Of a stretch of 64,000 bases of DNA, positions 1 through 9,246 are shown one piece after another. The stretch is from Weissella viridescens. GTDB lineage: Bacteria > Bacillota > Bacilli > Lactobacillales > Lactobacillaceae. Both the position numbers and the translations under genes were made by a program. The notes beneath the pieces are model-generated. The model did not search any database. It saw only the letters and a list, made by a program, of their open reading frames with translations, and had not been told where the DNA came from. Every line of letters starts with the position of its first letter. The first letter of the stretch is position 1. Location: the NCBI RefSeq assembly GCF_001437355.1, contig NZ_JQBM01000001.1:350294-414293 (forward strand). The letters are read 5' to 3'.

Positions 1-1
1 G

Positions 2-34
2 CGTGAGGCCTGTTACGAAGTTGAACCTAAATAA
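2..34 (+). CDS. 3' end of an unidentified plus-strand gene
   Basis: One frame is open from the left edge to a TAA at 32-34 and would end in REACYEVEPK. A rho-independent terminator follows within a few bases and has a T-run on the plus strand, so a plus-strand transcript probably ends here. Too little is visible to identify the gene. Confidence 0.3.
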   Translation, partial: REACYEVEPK

Positions 35-35
35 A

Positions 36-74
36 CAAAAAAACGCAAATGTCGATGACATCTGCGTTTTTTAT
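36..74. terminator. Bidirectional rho-independent terminator
   Basis: The stem pairs ACGCA..ATGTC (43-53) with GACAT..TGCGT (57-67), with one A/C mismatch and a GAT loop. There is an A-run before it and a T-run after it, so it can serve both the plus-strand gene ending at 34 and the minus-strand gene ending at 71. Confidence 0.75.
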
Positions 75-718
75 TTGGTTTGTTTAAAAATTGGGCTGAA
101 ATTTTCCATGATAAATTGACCTTCATCACTATCTTCAGTGACAACGCGCAAATTAGGCGCTTCAGAATGTTTCTTGCGATAGTCAGTCCAATATTGATTG
201 ATTGTTGCAACATTTTCAGCATTGAAAGCATCAATGACCATAAGCAACTCGGTGCCATCGTTTTGAATAAGCTTACCCAAGTACGCCTGATTAGCCACCT
301 GGCTCAACCATGGAATCAAATCGGCTTCAATTTCAGCATCATCTTCCGTTAGAGACGCTAACATTGTACGACCTTCCGAAAAGAAAAACTCGCGCGGTAA
401 AACAACACTTTGGTTAATTAGAATACCTTGAATGTCAGTTGTCGTGCGAATACTATTAATTAAATCTTGAAAATGCATCGTAAACACCGATTCATCACCA
501 GTTAGCTGAGCCCAATTTGTATACGTATCAACCAAGTAACGGTCAGGGTCTATGTCTGGCTGTGCCACAAGTTCGAATTGGTATTGTTCCTCATCTTCTT
601 GTCCGCGCACCAGCAGTGTTGCATCAGCTAAAATATTTCGAAATTTATCTGAATTTAGGTTCAAATCATTTGCTTGCAAGGCATGAATTAATGCATCGTT
701 CATTATTGGCTGATTCAT
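71..718 (-). CDS. SseB-like protein of unknown function
   Basis: This gene encodes a soluble, acidic protein of 215 residues with no signal peptide or membrane segment. I do not recognise it firmly. The style (short alpha/beta protein, QSVVLPREFFFSEG in the middle, a C-terminal half with LLMVIDAFNAENVATIN) resembles the SseB N-terminal-domain family seen in Firmicutes, which has no settled function. The start at 718 has GAGG about 11 bases upstream; a second Met five codons in is possible. It has its own terminator and is not tightly linked to the antiporter to its right (77-bp gap), so it is probably monocistronic. Confidence 0.6.
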   Translation of the reverse strand: MNQPIMNDALIHALQANDLNLNSDKFRNILADATLLVRGQEDEEQYQFELVAQPDIDPDRYLVDTYTNWAQLTGDESVFTMHFQDLINSIRTTTDIQGILINQSVVLPREFFFSEGRTMLASLTEDDAEIEADLIPWLSQVANQAYLGKLIQNDGTELLMVIDAFNAENVATINQYWTDYRKKHSEAPNLRVVTEDSDEGQFIMENFSPIFKQTK

Positions 719-795
719 CTATCATTATTTCCTCATTTTTGTTTTCTTTTAGTATACCCATTTTATAGAAATCTGCCAAGTCATGTTCTTTTTGA

Positions 796-1764
796 CTAGT
801 CCGTCACCTGCTCCAATAATGGACGAAGTATGATTGGTGCAATGATTGTTGATAAAATAATGACGATAACAAAGCTCGAAAACTCCATGTGATTAATAAT
901 TTTAGTTGATAGACCAATTTGTGCAATTACTAAGGCCATCTCTCCTCGAGATATCATTCCCGCACCTATGGCGCGACTATCGGTCTTACCAATCCCAGCC
1001 AATTGGGCTCCCCATCCGGCACCATAATACTTGGTTGCTACCGCAACAATGGTTAAGATTACGAGTAGCACAGCTTCATTCCAGAAATTGTCGAAGCTTA
1101 CCATTAATCCAATTGAGCCAAAGAAAATAGGGAACAAGGTCCACTTACCAATGCTATTACTCAACTCCAAAAAGTGGCTTGATCCTGACCAGCGACGCAC
1201 CAATAATCCTAATCCAAAAGCAACAAGTGGCATTACTGAATCAGGCCCCAACCCTGATCCCCCAATGAACATGGCGTATCCAGCAACTAACAACAATGCC
1301 ATGACATCATCTAACACGGCTGCTCCTAGGATGACTGAACCAGCCGTTGAGGCCAACTTCCCTTGCTCATTTAACACCGCAATGGTGATTGATACAGAAG
1401 TTGCAGCAAATACGATTCCCCAAAAAATCGCTGTTTGCAGTTGGATACCAAACATTAACGCCAGAATGGGGAAAGTTACCAAAGGTAGGACGACACCTAG
1501 CACAGCCGCATACGTTGCCGCTTTCATGTTTTGCTTCAGTTGTTTAACATCGGTTTCAAGTCCCGCATTAAGCATTAATAGCAATACCCCATATTCACCA
1601 ATCACATGAATAATGTGTAAGCTCGGTACCCAATTCAACATTGCTGGACCCACGATGATACCTGCTAAGAGTTGTCCCACAACATTTGATAGCCCCATCT
1701 TCTCAGCTAATTTACCACCAGCCAAAGCTGCAAAAATTAAAACACCAAAATATAAAATTTCCAT
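796..1764 (-). CDS. CPA2-family Na+(K+)/H+ antiporter, shortened
   Basis: A polytopic membrane protein of the monovalent cation:proton antiporter-2 family (NapA/KefB type), which exchanges Na+ or K+ for protons. Visible signatures are LLLMLNAGLETD in the third helix, the paired aspartates of the ion-binding site in AAVLDDVMALL, PIFFGSIGL, and GMISRGEMALVIAQ near the C terminus. The ATG at 1764 is preferred (GGAG five bases upstream) over an in-frame GTG at 1770. The product is 322 residues, against about 380-400 for the family. Between the DD helix and the segment PLVAFGLGLLV about 50-60 residues, some two helices, seem to be absent without a frameshift, leaving about 11 predicted helices. 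Function is therefore uncertain. Confidence 0.85.
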   Translation of the reverse strand: MEILYFGVLIFAALAGGKLAEKMGLSNVVGQLLAGIIVGPAMLNWVPSLHIIHVIGEYGVLLLMLNAGLETDVKQLKQNMKAATYAAVLGVVLPLVTFPILALMFGIQLQTAIFWGIVFAATSVSITIAVLNEQGKLASTAGSVILGAAVLDDVMALLLVAGYAMFIGGSGLGPDSVMPLVAFGLGLLVRRWSGSSHFLELSNSIGKWTLFPIFFGSIGLMVSFDNFWNEAVLLVILTIVAVATKYYGAGWGAQLAGIGKTDSRAIGAGMISRGEMALVIAQIGLSTKIINHMEFSSFVIVIILSTIIAPIILRPLLEQVTD

Positions 1765-1782
1765 AAACACTCCATTTCCTAA

Positions 1783-1834
1783 TTAAAAAAACACTTCAAG
1801 ACAGACTATTCCCCCAAATAGTCGATCTTGAAGC
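1783..1834 (-). terminator. Rho-independent terminator after the antitoxin gene
   Basis: A long imperfect hairpin pairs 1794-1809 (CTTCAAGA..GACTAT) with 1818-1833 (ATAGTC..TCTTGAAG). On the minus strand it is followed by a run of seven T. It separates the antitoxin gene from the antiporter gene. Confidence 0.75.
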
Positions 1835-1860
1835 GTTAGCTCAACCGAATAAATATTCAA

Positions 1861-2028
1861 TTACTTACCTGAAAACAAGTTATCAAATGGTGACTCACCA
1901 GTGTTGGCAACTTGAGTCAAGAAAATCTTGATTGCGGTTTGGGTGGTTAACCCTTGCGCCTTAAAAATTTCATCTGCTTTATCTTTCACGTTATCTTCAA
2001 CGCGAAGTTGGATCAATTTTTCTGACAT
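1861..2028 (-). CDS. RelB/DinJ-family antitoxin, no toxin partner seen
   Basis: A short protein of 55 residues beginning MSEKLIQLRVEDNVKDK. An N-terminal strand followed by two helices (KADEIFKAQGLTTQTAIKIF) is the ribbon-helix-helix pattern of RelB/DinJ antitoxins, which bind DNA as dimers and neutralise YafQ/RelE-type toxins. The start at 2028 has GGGGAG nearby. The usual gene order puts the toxin directly downstream, but here a terminator follows and then the antiporter; upstream is dtd. No RelE/YafQ-like frame is present on either side. It may be a solitary antitoxin remnant or a recruited regulator. An inverted repeat built on ACATGT upstream could be its operator. Confidence 0.8.
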   Translation of the reverse strand: MSEKLIQLRVEDNVKDKADEIFKAQGLTTQTAIKIFLTQVANTGESPFDNLFSGK

Positions 2029-2059
2029 GCTTCTCACTCCCCTTACTTTCTTTAAAATT

Positions 2060-2139
2060 ACATGTATTAGTATATCAGATGCGGTTTAAGTTAATCGTTT
2101 CAATATTTTTACAAATACATGTTTTTAATATTAACATGT
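2060..2139. promoter_or_regulatory. ACATGT repeats upstream of the antitoxin gene
   Basis: ACATGT occurs three times, at 2060-2065, 2117-2122 and 2134-2139. The last two form a perfect inverted repeat, ACATGTT (2117-2123), nine bases, AACATGT (2133-2139). A possible minus-strand -10 (TATACT) lies near 2075. An autoregulatory operator of the ribbon-helix-helix antitoxin is a reasonable guess; no binding evidence is available. Confidence 0.35.
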
Positions 2140-2160
2140 GTCAAAATGACATACAAGATT

Positions 2161-2610
2161 TTAATAATTTGAATCGGTATCAAAAATAATTGTCACCGGT
2201 CCATCGTTAATTAAATTGACTTGCATATCTGCCCCGAAGATACCACATTCAACCAAAAGACCTGCCTCGCGTAATTTGTCATTAAACAAATTATACATTT
2301 CTTTTGCATATTCTGGTTTTCCAGCATGCATAAAGTTTGGCCGATTCCCCTTTTTGGTTTGTGCGTACAACGTAAATTGTGAAACAGATAAAATAGCCCC
2401 ACTGACATCTTTAATGTTTAAGTTCATTTTTCTCGATGAATCTTCAAAAACCCTTAAATTCACGATTTTTCTGACTAAATAATCAATTTCTGCCACAGTA
2501 TCTGCATCTTGAATGCCCACAAGTAGTAAATAACCTTGTGCAATTTGGCCAACTGAGACGTCATCAACCTGGACTTCTGCTGATTTTACACGTTGTAATA
2601 CAACTTTCAT
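2161..2610 (-). CDS. dtd: D-aminoacyl-tRNA deacylase
   Basis: A protein of 149 residues, the usual length for DTD. It hydrolyses D-aminoacyl-tRNA (and Gly-tRNAAla), giving chiral proofreading in the cytoplasm. The two active-site motifs are present: SQFTLYAQT near residue 77 and [12 protein letters not shown] at the C terminus, the latter holding the Gly-cisPro element. The start codon overlaps the rel stop codon (TAATG), so the two genes are translationally coupled, an arrangement common in Firmicutes. Confidence 0.96.
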   Translation of the reverse strand: MKVVLQRVKSAEVQVDDVSVGQIAQGYLLLVGIQDADTVAEIDYLVRKIVNLRVFEDSSRKMNLNIKDVSGAILSVSQFTLYAQTKKGNRPNFMHAGKPEYAKEMYNLFNDKLREAGLLVECGIFGADMQVNLINDGPVTIIFDTDSNY

Positions 2611-4844
2611 TAATTAAAGACTCGCTTTACTTCATAGATATCAGGAACGTTACGTACCATTTCAATAATATGCTCTAACTGGCTAAGATCCCGCACGCCC
2701 ACGGTCAGAGCAATTTTAGCTTCATTTTTATTTTCAATGCGTCCATTAATTGATGTCAATGTTTTGGTATTGTTCGTTACTGTCCGCATCACATCATTCA
2801 ATAATTTATCACGATTCAAGCCACGAACCGTCAAATTAGCTTCAAATTCTTCATTGGCAAAGCCATCTTCATTTTCCCAAGCCACATCAATTAATCGTTG
2901 TCCTTGTTGCTCAGCAGTTTCCACATTTGGACAATCGACCCGATGTACTGAGACACCGCGGCCACGGGTCACATAACCAGTAATTTTATCTCCTGGTACT
3001 GGTGTACAACAGTGACCAAAACGAATCAACATATTATCAACGCCATCAATGACAATGCGATCTTTACGTTTATTTTGATCTTTATCATGTTTGACCGCAT
3101 CTTTTTCGATGGTTTCGTGTTCTTCCAAAATCGCCTTTTGTTCAGCAGCCTGACGCTCTGCTTCCATTTGCGCCCGCTTGTCTTCGGTTAATTTATTCGC
3201 AATTCCTTGTGGATTACTGTCACCGAACCCAATACTAGCAAACATGTCATCGGGACTATTGAAATGCGATTTTGTGGCCGCATTTTCTTCATTCTCCGGT
3301 GTCATAATTTCTTCTGGATCAAACCCATTTTCTTTTAAGAAATTTGTGAGCATTTGGCGGCCTGCCGTGACATTATCGTCACGATCTTGCTTACGGAAAT
3401 ATTGACGAATCTTATTCCGAGCGCGGCGCGTTTTGACCATATTTAACCAGTCACGGTTGGGCTTAGCTGTTGGCGATGTAATAATTTCAACAATATCGCC
3501 TGTCTTAATTTGATAATCAAGTGGCACAATCCGTTCATTCACGCGCGCACCAGTTGTGTGATTCCCAATATTGGTATGAATACTATAGGCCATGTCTAAG
3601 GGACCAGACCCCTGGGCTAATTCAATCACATCCCCTTCTGGTGTAAAGGCATAAACGCGATCTGAAAAAAGATCACCCTTAACTGATTCCATAAAGTCAT
3701 CAGCATCACGAGCATCATCCTCCAAATCCAAAATGCCTTGAATGACATTTAACTTTTGTTCATCATTATTTTCAACATCTGCTCCGTTAAAGTTACCTTC
3801 TTTGTAAGCCCAATGTGCCGCCACACCATATTCAGCAATTTCATGCATTTCATGGGTACGAATCTGAACCTCAAGAGGTCGACCACTTGGCCCAATGACC
3901 GTAGTATGTAATGATTGGTAGCCATTTGCCTTAGGTAAGGCAATGTAATCTTTAAACCGACCCGGCATTGGCGTCCAACGGGCATGAATCGCGCCAAGAA
4001 CAGCGTAACAGTCTGGAATTGAGTTAACAATCACCCGAATGGCTGATAGATCGTAAATATCTTTAAAATCCTTCTTCTTATCAACCATTTTACGATAAAT
4101 AGAATAAATGTGTTTTGGACGTCCGTAGACATCCACATTTTCCAGCTCTAAGTCCTTAATCGTTCCTTCAATTTCATTGACGGCTTCATCAACAACTTCC
4201 AAACGCTCGCGACGGCGCATTTTCATTGAACTTGCAATTTCATGGTAAGCATCTGGATCCAAATAGCGGAGTGATAAGTCTTCCAACTCCCACTTAATCG
4301 TCATGATTCCCAAACGATCGGCCAGTGGTGCATAGATTTCGAGCGTTTCTGAAGCAATGCGCTTTTGTTTTTCAGGGCGTAAGGCCTCAAGTGTACGCAT
4401 GTTATGTAGGCGATCAGCAAGTTTAACAATAATAACCCGAATATCATCAGACATGGCTAGCAATAACTTCCGGTGATTCTCAGCAAGTTGTTCACGCGAT
4501 GACTTGTACTTAATTTTAGAAATTTTTGACACACCATCAACAATGTTTGCCACGTCATCACCAAAATGTTCACGTAGATCATCCAGCGTCGCATCTGTAT
4601 CTTCAATAACATCATGCAAGTAGCCGGAAACAACCGTATCAGGATCCATTTTTAAATCAGCTAAAATTCCAGCTACTTGTATTGGATGCATAATGTACGG
4701 TTCACCGGATTGACGTACCTGATCTTCATGCAAATCAGCTGCAAATTGATACGCGCGATCCACTTTCTCCACATGCTCTGGATTCATATAAGTTGCAACA
4801 GTGCGATGGACGTCATCTGCTGTGACTACTTTTGCTTCTACCAT
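2610..4844 (-). CDS. rel: Bifunctional (p)ppGpp synthetase/hydrolase (Rel)
   Basis: A long RelA/SpoT homologue of 744 residues that makes and degrades the stringent-response alarmone (p)ppGpp on the ribosome. An N-terminal HD hydrolase domain carries His53 and H77-D78 in HDVIED, so hydrolase activity should be intact. The synthetase domain has [20 protein letters not shown] and [13 protein letters not shown] domain follows ([15 protein letters not shown]), then a zinc-finger/RIS region with HCCTPVPGD, and an ACT domain at the C terminus. A lysine- and glutamate-rich linker sits near residues 560-600. Transcribed with dtd. The start has AGGGATAGGAT immediately upstream. Confidence 0.97.
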   Translation of the reverse strand: MVEAKVVTADDVHRTVATYMNPEHVEKVDRAYQFAADLHEDQVRQSGEPYIMHPIQVAGILADLKMDPDTVVSGYLHDVIEDTDATLDDLREHFGDDVANIVDGVSKISKIKYKSSREQLAENHRKLLLAMSDDIRVIIVKLADRLHNMRTLEALRPEKQKRIASETLEIYAPLADRLGIMTIKWELEDLSLRYLDPDAYHEIASSMKMRRRERLEVVDEAVNEIEGTIKDLELENVDVYGRPKHIYSIYRKMVDKKKDFKDIYDLSAIRVIVNSIPDCYAVLGAIHARWTPMPGRFKDYIALPKANGYQSLHTTVIGPSGRPLEVQIRTHEMHEIAEYGVAAHWAYKEGNFNGADVENNDEQKLNVIQGILDLEDDARDADDFMESVKGDLFSDRVYAFTPEGDVIELAQGSGPLDMAYSIHTNIGNHTTGARVNERIVPLDYQIKTGDIVEIITSPTAKPNRDWLNMVKTRRARNKIRQYFRKQDRDDNVTAGRQMLTNFLKENGFDPEEIMTPENEENAATKSHFNSPDDMFASIGFGDSNPQGIANKLTEDKRAQMEAERQAAEQKAILEEHETIEKDAVKHDKDQNKRKDRIVIDGVDNMLIRFGHCCTPVPGDKITGYVTRGRGVSVHRVDCPNVETAEQQGQRLIDVAWENEDGFANEEFEANLTVRGLNRDKLLNDVMRTVTNNTKTLTSINGRIENKNEAKIALTVGVRDLSQLEHIIEMVRNVPDIYEVKRVFN

Positions 4845-5007
4845 ATCCTATCCCTCAGTTCATTTCGTGCGTAACACAATCCGTCAGCACACCTAGTTTA
4901 ATTAATACTAATTGTAACGCAAGTCATGCCTTGAATGTAGTCTAAGATTAAAATAATCTCACATTTATCAACTGATTTGCGTGAGCCGTTAGCACTCACC
5001 TCATACA

Positions 5008-8000
5008 TCAATCTGCATTTTGAAAAGCCACATTGTTAATTCCCACAATTTGTTGTAAGTCAAGCTGCACTTGAGGTTCATTTGTTAACCCCTGGTTAGC
5101 ATCTAAGGCAACCTTTCGCCCAGTTGCTTCTTCAATAATAATGACCTGATTCTTACCATGATGTTGCGCCAAAATTGGTTGAAGTTTTTGGTACACCATA
5201 TTTGGATTAGTCGCACTTGGAATCCGTAAAAACCACCGTCCGTCTGCTGGGACTTCATCAACGACGACTTGTGGTTTAGTTGCTTGCGCGGCTTGCAATA
5301 GATTAGCAATCAGCTGCAAGCTATCACGCCCACGTTGCTGCTCAACCTTACCCTGAATGCGTAACGTTGTTCCTTTTTCGAGTAAATTGCCCACCTGCTG
5401 GTACAATTTAGGGAATACAGTAATCGACAAGGTTCCGGTTAGATCCATGACATCGACAAACGCCATTTGATCACCCTTTTTGGTTCGAATGACTTTGACA
5501 TTTTGCACATAACCAATCACAGTGGCTTGGTCTAACCCAGCGACTAACGTATTAATATCTGAATGTGGCTGTCCTAAGTAGGCTTCAATCGGATGTCCAC
5601 TTAAATAAACACCCAAAGTATCATATTCATAGGCCAAACGTTCCTCTGTTGGAAATTCAGCGAGTTCACGCACTTTTGGCGTCAACGTTTCAAAGAGTGA
5701 CATTGAATCACCTGCTAGACCAACCGCGTCCAAGTAACCTTGCAAGGACTCCAAAATGGAACGACGATTATAGCCAAAATCATCAAGCGCACCAGCATAT
5801 ACGAGTGGCTCAAGTTGCTCGACTTTGCGATATTTGTTCGGCAAACTACCAATAAACTGGGTCAAATCCTTGAAACCACCTAACTGCTTACGTGCTTCAA
5901 GAATAGCCTCACGAAAATCACGACGCAGTCCCAAAATTGATGCAAACCCCATCTGTAGTTGGCCTTGTTGATTCACACTGTAGCCTTGCCAACTTTGATT
6001 TAAACTAGGTCCTTTAATTTGGACGCCGACTTCACGTGCTTCAGCGATATAGGCGGCCACTTTGGTTTTATCATTAATTGCGTCATTCAAAACCGCTTTG
6101 TAAAAAGCCAACGGATAGTGTGCCTTCACATACGCTAATTGGAAAGCCAACTTAGAGTAGGCAACGGCATGTGATCGGTTAAATCCATACTGTGCAAATG
6201 TTTCAATGTAGCCATAAACTTGCTCAGCTGTTGGTACATCATGCCCCTGCTTTTCAGCCCCAGCCATAAAATCAACTTTAATATCTGCCAATTTGTTGGC
6301 ATCTTTTTTTGACATCGCACGGCGCAATAAATCGGCTTCCCCTAAAGTAAAGCCAGCAAATTGCTCAGCCACACGCATGACCTGTTCTTGATAAACAATA
6401 ATGCCATATGTCGGTGCTAAGATATCCGCTAAACTTGGGTCAGGCACATCTTGCGCCTCTTGCCCATGTTTACGCGCAATAAAATGACCAATGTTTTGAC
6501 TTGGACCCGGTCGGAATAAGGCATTTGCCGCCACAATATCTTCAAAACTATCAGGATGCATTTGAATCAACATGTTTTTCATACCCGCTGATTCGAATTG
6601 GAAAATGCCATTCGTTTTGCCTTGTTGAAATAAGGCTAGGGTCTGTCCATCATTTAAATCAATCGTTTGAATATCAAATTCGGCATCTTGTTTTTGAACC
6701 TCACGCAAGGCTGTATCTAAAATATTCAAATTTGATAAGGCCAAGAAATCAACTTTTAATAGGCCTAAAGCTTCGACTGGACCTTTTGGTAGTTGCGTCA
6801 CTAACCGCCCATCTTCACCCAGTTGTACCGGGATTGTTTGTTCAATCGGTGTGGCGGAAAGAACGACTCCAGCCGCATGCAATGATGCATTACGTGGGAG
6901 TCCCTCTAATCGCTTGGCCGTATCAAATAAGAGCTCACCATCAACTGGCAAGTCAAATAATGCATTACGAAATGACTGTGATTCCTCAAAAGCCGCTTGT
7001 AACGTCAAATTCGGTTGACGTGGCATGGTCTTAGCTAATTGATCAATTTGCGCCGGTGAGAGTCCAAACACACGAGCCACATCACGGATAACGGCGCGTG
7101 CACTCATTGTTGAAAATGTAATGATTTGTGCGACTTGCTCATGCCCGTATTTATCATGCAAATACTCTAAAACTTGCTCACGGCGATTATCTGGAATATC
7201 AATATCAATATCTGGCATCTGAGCCCGTTGCGGATTTAAGAAACGCTCAAAAAGTAAATCATATTGAATTGGATCAACATCGGTAATCCCCAGTGCGTAA
7301 GCAACTAATGATCCCGCTGCCGATCCACGTCCTGGTCCGGTGCGAATATCCTGTTGATGCATGTAATTCATCACATCCCAAACAATTAAGAAATAATCGT
7401 TGAAGCCTAGTTCATCAATAGTCGATAACTCATATTCTAAGCGTGTAACATATTCATCATTTGGATTTGCAATACGCTGTTCTAAGCCAGCTTGGGCCAA
7501 TTCAGTGAGGTATGCCTGAGCCGTCGTATCAGCGGGTAATCCTATTGATGGTAAATTATTTTCCTGTACAACAGGCTCAAAGTGACTATGTTCGGCCAGC
7601 CAATCACTCATTTGCACAGCCTCTTGCAGGCCAGCTTGTTTGAATTGGTTCGTCCAATCATCCACACTTGGTAAATATGCTTCAGCTGGCGTAGCTTGCG
7701 CTTGACCAATATTTTGAATGGTTTCGCCTAGTCCAATTTTCTCGACAACTTGCATCGCAAAACCATCTTGAGGTGTCGCATAGGCAACTTCACCCATGGC
7801 AACCAATGGCGTTTGATAGCTCTCAGCTAACTGACGATAGAGTGTGAGGTGATCAGTTGGCATTTGTGGGGTCACGCCGATAAATAAATGGTCTTTTGGC
7901 ACCAAGTCTTGTGTCGTTTGAAGCAAGTCTGTCGCTGCTGCCTGATTTGAACTAGCCAATACTGATAGTTCACTAATCGCCGGAAAGATGACATATAAGC

Positions 8001-8346
8001 CTGCTAAATAAAGTTTTAAATCCGCTAAACGTGGGGGTTCATCAGTCGTCATTAAACGACAACTGATTGCTAACAAATTGGTGTATCCTGTCTGATTCTC
8101 AACCAGAAAAACGATTGGAAAATTTTGAGAAAGTTGTGTTCCTGTTAGGCTAGCCGTTAACCCCAGAATTGGCTTAATCTGAGCTTTTTTAGCAGACCGG
8201 TAAAAATTATCCATCCCATATAACGTATTTTCATCCGTTAAGGCAATCGCTTGATAGCCCTTCGCTTGTGCATCTTGCACAAGATTAGATGGTAATGTGG
8301 GGCTCTTTAAAAGACTAAAGGCCGAACGTGTTTTGAGTGGCACCAT
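5008..8346 (-). CDS. dnaE: DNA polymerase III alpha subunit, DnaE type
   Basis: A C-family polymerase of 1112 residues, the size of Gram-positive DnaE, which extends primers at the replication fork before PolC takes over. The polymerase aspartates are in MPDIDIDIPDNRR; GPGRGSAAGSLVAY and NRSHAVAYSKLAF are also typical. A tandem helix-hairpin-helix region and an OB fold (VIGYVQNVKVIRTKKGDQMAFV) follow towards the C terminus. The N-terminal PHP domain is degenerate: where metal-binding DnaE proteins have HxH before SLL, this one reads TRSAFSLL, so no metal-dependent proofreading is expected there. Downstream lies a weak hairpin without a T-run. Monocistronic. Confidence 0.96.
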   Translation of the reverse strand: MVPLKTRSAFSLLKSPTLPSNLVQDAQAKGYQAIALTDENTLYGMDNFYRSAKKAQIKPILGLTASLTGTQLSQNFPIVFLVENQTGYTNLLAISCRLMTTDEPPRLADLKLYLAGLYVIFPAISELSVLASSNQAAATDLLQTTQDLVPKDHLFIGVTPQMPTDHLTLYRQLAESYQTPLVAMGEVAYATPQDGFAMQVVEKIGLGETIQNIGQAQATPAEAYLPSVDDWTNQFKQAGLQEAVQMSDWLAEHSHFEPVVQENNLPSIGLPADTTAQAYLTELAQAGLEQRIANPNDEYVTRLEYELSTIDELGFNDYFLIVWDVMNYMHQQDIRTGPGRGSAAGSLVAYALGITDVDPIQYDLLFERFLNPQRAQMPDIDIDIPDNRREQVLEYLHDKYGHEQVAQIITFSTMSARAVIRDVARVFGLSPAQIDQLAKTMPRQPNLTLQAAFEESQSFRNALFDLPVDGELLFDTAKRLEGLPRNASLHAAGVVLSATPIEQTIPVQLGEDGRLVTQLPKGPVEALGLLKVDFLALSNLNILDTALREVQKQDAEFDIQTIDLNDGQTLALFQQGKTNGIFQFESAGMKNMLIQMHPDSFEDIVAANALFRPGPSQNIGHFIARKHGQEAQDVPDPSLADILAPTYGIIVYQEQVMRVAEQFAGFTLGEADLLRRAMSKKDANKLADIKVDFMAGAEKQGHDVPTAEQVYGYIETFAQYGFNRSHAVAYSKLAFQLAYVKAHYPLAFYKAVLNDAINDKTKVAAYIAEAREVGVQIKGPSLNQSWQGYSVNQQGQLQMGFASILGLRRDFREAILEARKQLGGFKDLTQFIGSLPNKYRKVEQLEPLVYAGALDDFGYNRRSILESLQGYLDAVGLAGDSMSLFETLTPKVRELAEFPTEERLAYEYDTLGVYLSGHPIEAYLGQPHSDINTLVAGLDQATVIGYVQNVKVIRTKKGDQMAFVDVMDLTGTLSITVFPKLYQQVGNLLEKGTTLRIQGKVEQQRGRDSLQLIANLLQAAQATKPQVVVDEVPADGRWFLRIPSATNPNMVYQKLQPILAQHHGKNQVIIIEEATGRKVALDANQGLTNEPQVQLDLQQIVGINNVAFQNAD

Positions 8347-8418
8347 TTTTTTTGCGCCCCCTTTCTAATTTGAATTGTGTTCTTTTATCATAGCATTAAT
8401 TTATCCTTTAAAGCCAAA

Positions 8419-8456
8419 ATAAAAAGACCAATCTACAAGAGATTGACCTTTTTAAA
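8419..8456 (-). terminator. Rho-independent terminator
   Basis: A stem pairs CAATCT (8429-8434) with AGATTG (8440-8445), then a two-base internal loop and G/C plus A/T pairs. T-runs lie on both strands; its position just after the stop at 8465 fits termination of the yjzD-like gene. Confidence 0.7.
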
Positions 8457-8464
8457 AATGCCAT

Positions 8465-8656
8465 TTAATGTTCACGTGGCTTAGGTGCGGCTGATTTTGA
8501 AATATAATACTCTACGACCGCCCCTACCGTTCCAATAATTGCTGAGAACAATGAAACTGCTGTCGCATCATAGCTGACACCCATAAGTGCGCTGGAAATA
8601 TATCCAACAACTTCACCTAAAATGAACATCCAAAAAAATAATGTTAAATACTTCAT
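8465..8656 (-). CDS. Small membrane protein, YjzD/DUF2929-like
   Basis: A 63-residue protein with two hydrophobic segments, MKYLTLFFWMFILGEVVGYI at the N terminus and AVSLFSAIIGTVGAVVEYYI in the middle, ending in a basic tail. It resembles the DUF2929 (YjzD) family of small Firmicute membrane proteins of unknown role. The ATG at 8656 is chosen because AGGTGG lies eight bases upstream; a longer start at a GTG (8668) would overlap that ribosome site. It follows dfrA by 87 bases and ends at a terminator, so it is probably the last gene of the cca-uup-dfrA unit. Confidence 0.7.
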   Translation of the reverse strand: MKYLTLFFWMFILGEVVGYISSALMGVSYDATAVSLFSAIIGTVGAVVEYYISKSAAPKPREH

Positions 8657-8743
8657 GAATCTTACCACCTAAACTTCAAGATACCTTTATTGTACGCTTA
8701 TCATCTCAGAATGTCATGTTTCTTGTGAAGAAAGTCTCAATTT

Positions 8744-9241
8744 TTAGCGACGCGTGTAATGCATCACACTATAATCATAGTCATTTTCTTCATTTGTCAC
8801 ACCATGTGCATATTCAGTTCCTTGCCATTCTGTCTTGTCAACAACTGGCATTTTAACATCCCCAGTAAAATCAGTATCCAAGTAAGTCACATATAAGTCA
8901 CTGGCTAGGTCCATGAAAGCTTCATAAACTGGTTTACCACCAATAATCGCCAAATCAGTCCCGGATTCCTCAGCTATCGTCAACGCTGACTCGATACTAT
9001 AGACTTTTTGGAATCCCATAGGGACTTCTAAACTTTCGTCATGGGTTAATACGAGATTCATACGTTCTGGTAATGGACGACCATTGAAACTTTCCATCGT
9101 ATGACGTCCCATCACAACAACCTTCTCTAAAGTCAAAGCTTTAAAAATTTTAAGATCGTCTTTCTCATGCCAAGGAATTTGGCGATTCAACGCAATGGTC
9201 CCATCATTTGTTTGCGCCCAAATTAACGTAATCTTAGTCAT
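8744..9241 (-). CDS. folA: Dihydrofolate reductase
   Basis: A 165-residue protein that reduces dihydrofolate to tetrahydrofolate with NADPH, the target of trimethoprim. Key features are the N-terminal strand LIWAQTNDGTIALNRQIPWHEKDDL (Trp and the acidic residue of the substrate site), VVMGRHTMESF for NADPH binding, and LAIIGGKPVYEAF. The usual asparagine or glycine after IPW is replaced by histidine, as happens in other lactic acid bacteria. Five bases downstream of uup, so part of the same operon. Confidence 0.96.
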   Translation of the reverse strand: MTKITLIWAQTNDGTIALNRQIPWHEKDDLKIFKALTLEKVVVMGRHTMESFNGRPLPERMNLVLTHDESLEVPMGFQKVYSIESALTIAEESGTDLAIIGGKPVYEAFMDLASDLYVTYLDTDFTGDVKMPVVDKTEWQGTEYAHGVTNEENDYDYSVMHYTRR

Positions 9242-9246
9242 TATCT

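Noticed and set aside
1031-1609. Plus-strand frame of 192 codons opposite the antiporter gene
   Set aside because: Its composition (Asn, Thr, Pro rich) is that of a reversed membrane protein gene; the minus-strand reading has all family motifs.
1771-2160. Search for a toxin gene next to the RelB/DinJ-type antitoxin
   Set aside because: No frame of suitable length on either strand; the sequence is fully used by the antitoxin, its terminator and upstream repeats.
4979-4999. Hairpin GTGAGC/GCTCAC-like downstream of dnaE as a terminator
   Set aside because: Stem of only six pairs including a wobble, and no T-run on the minus strand.
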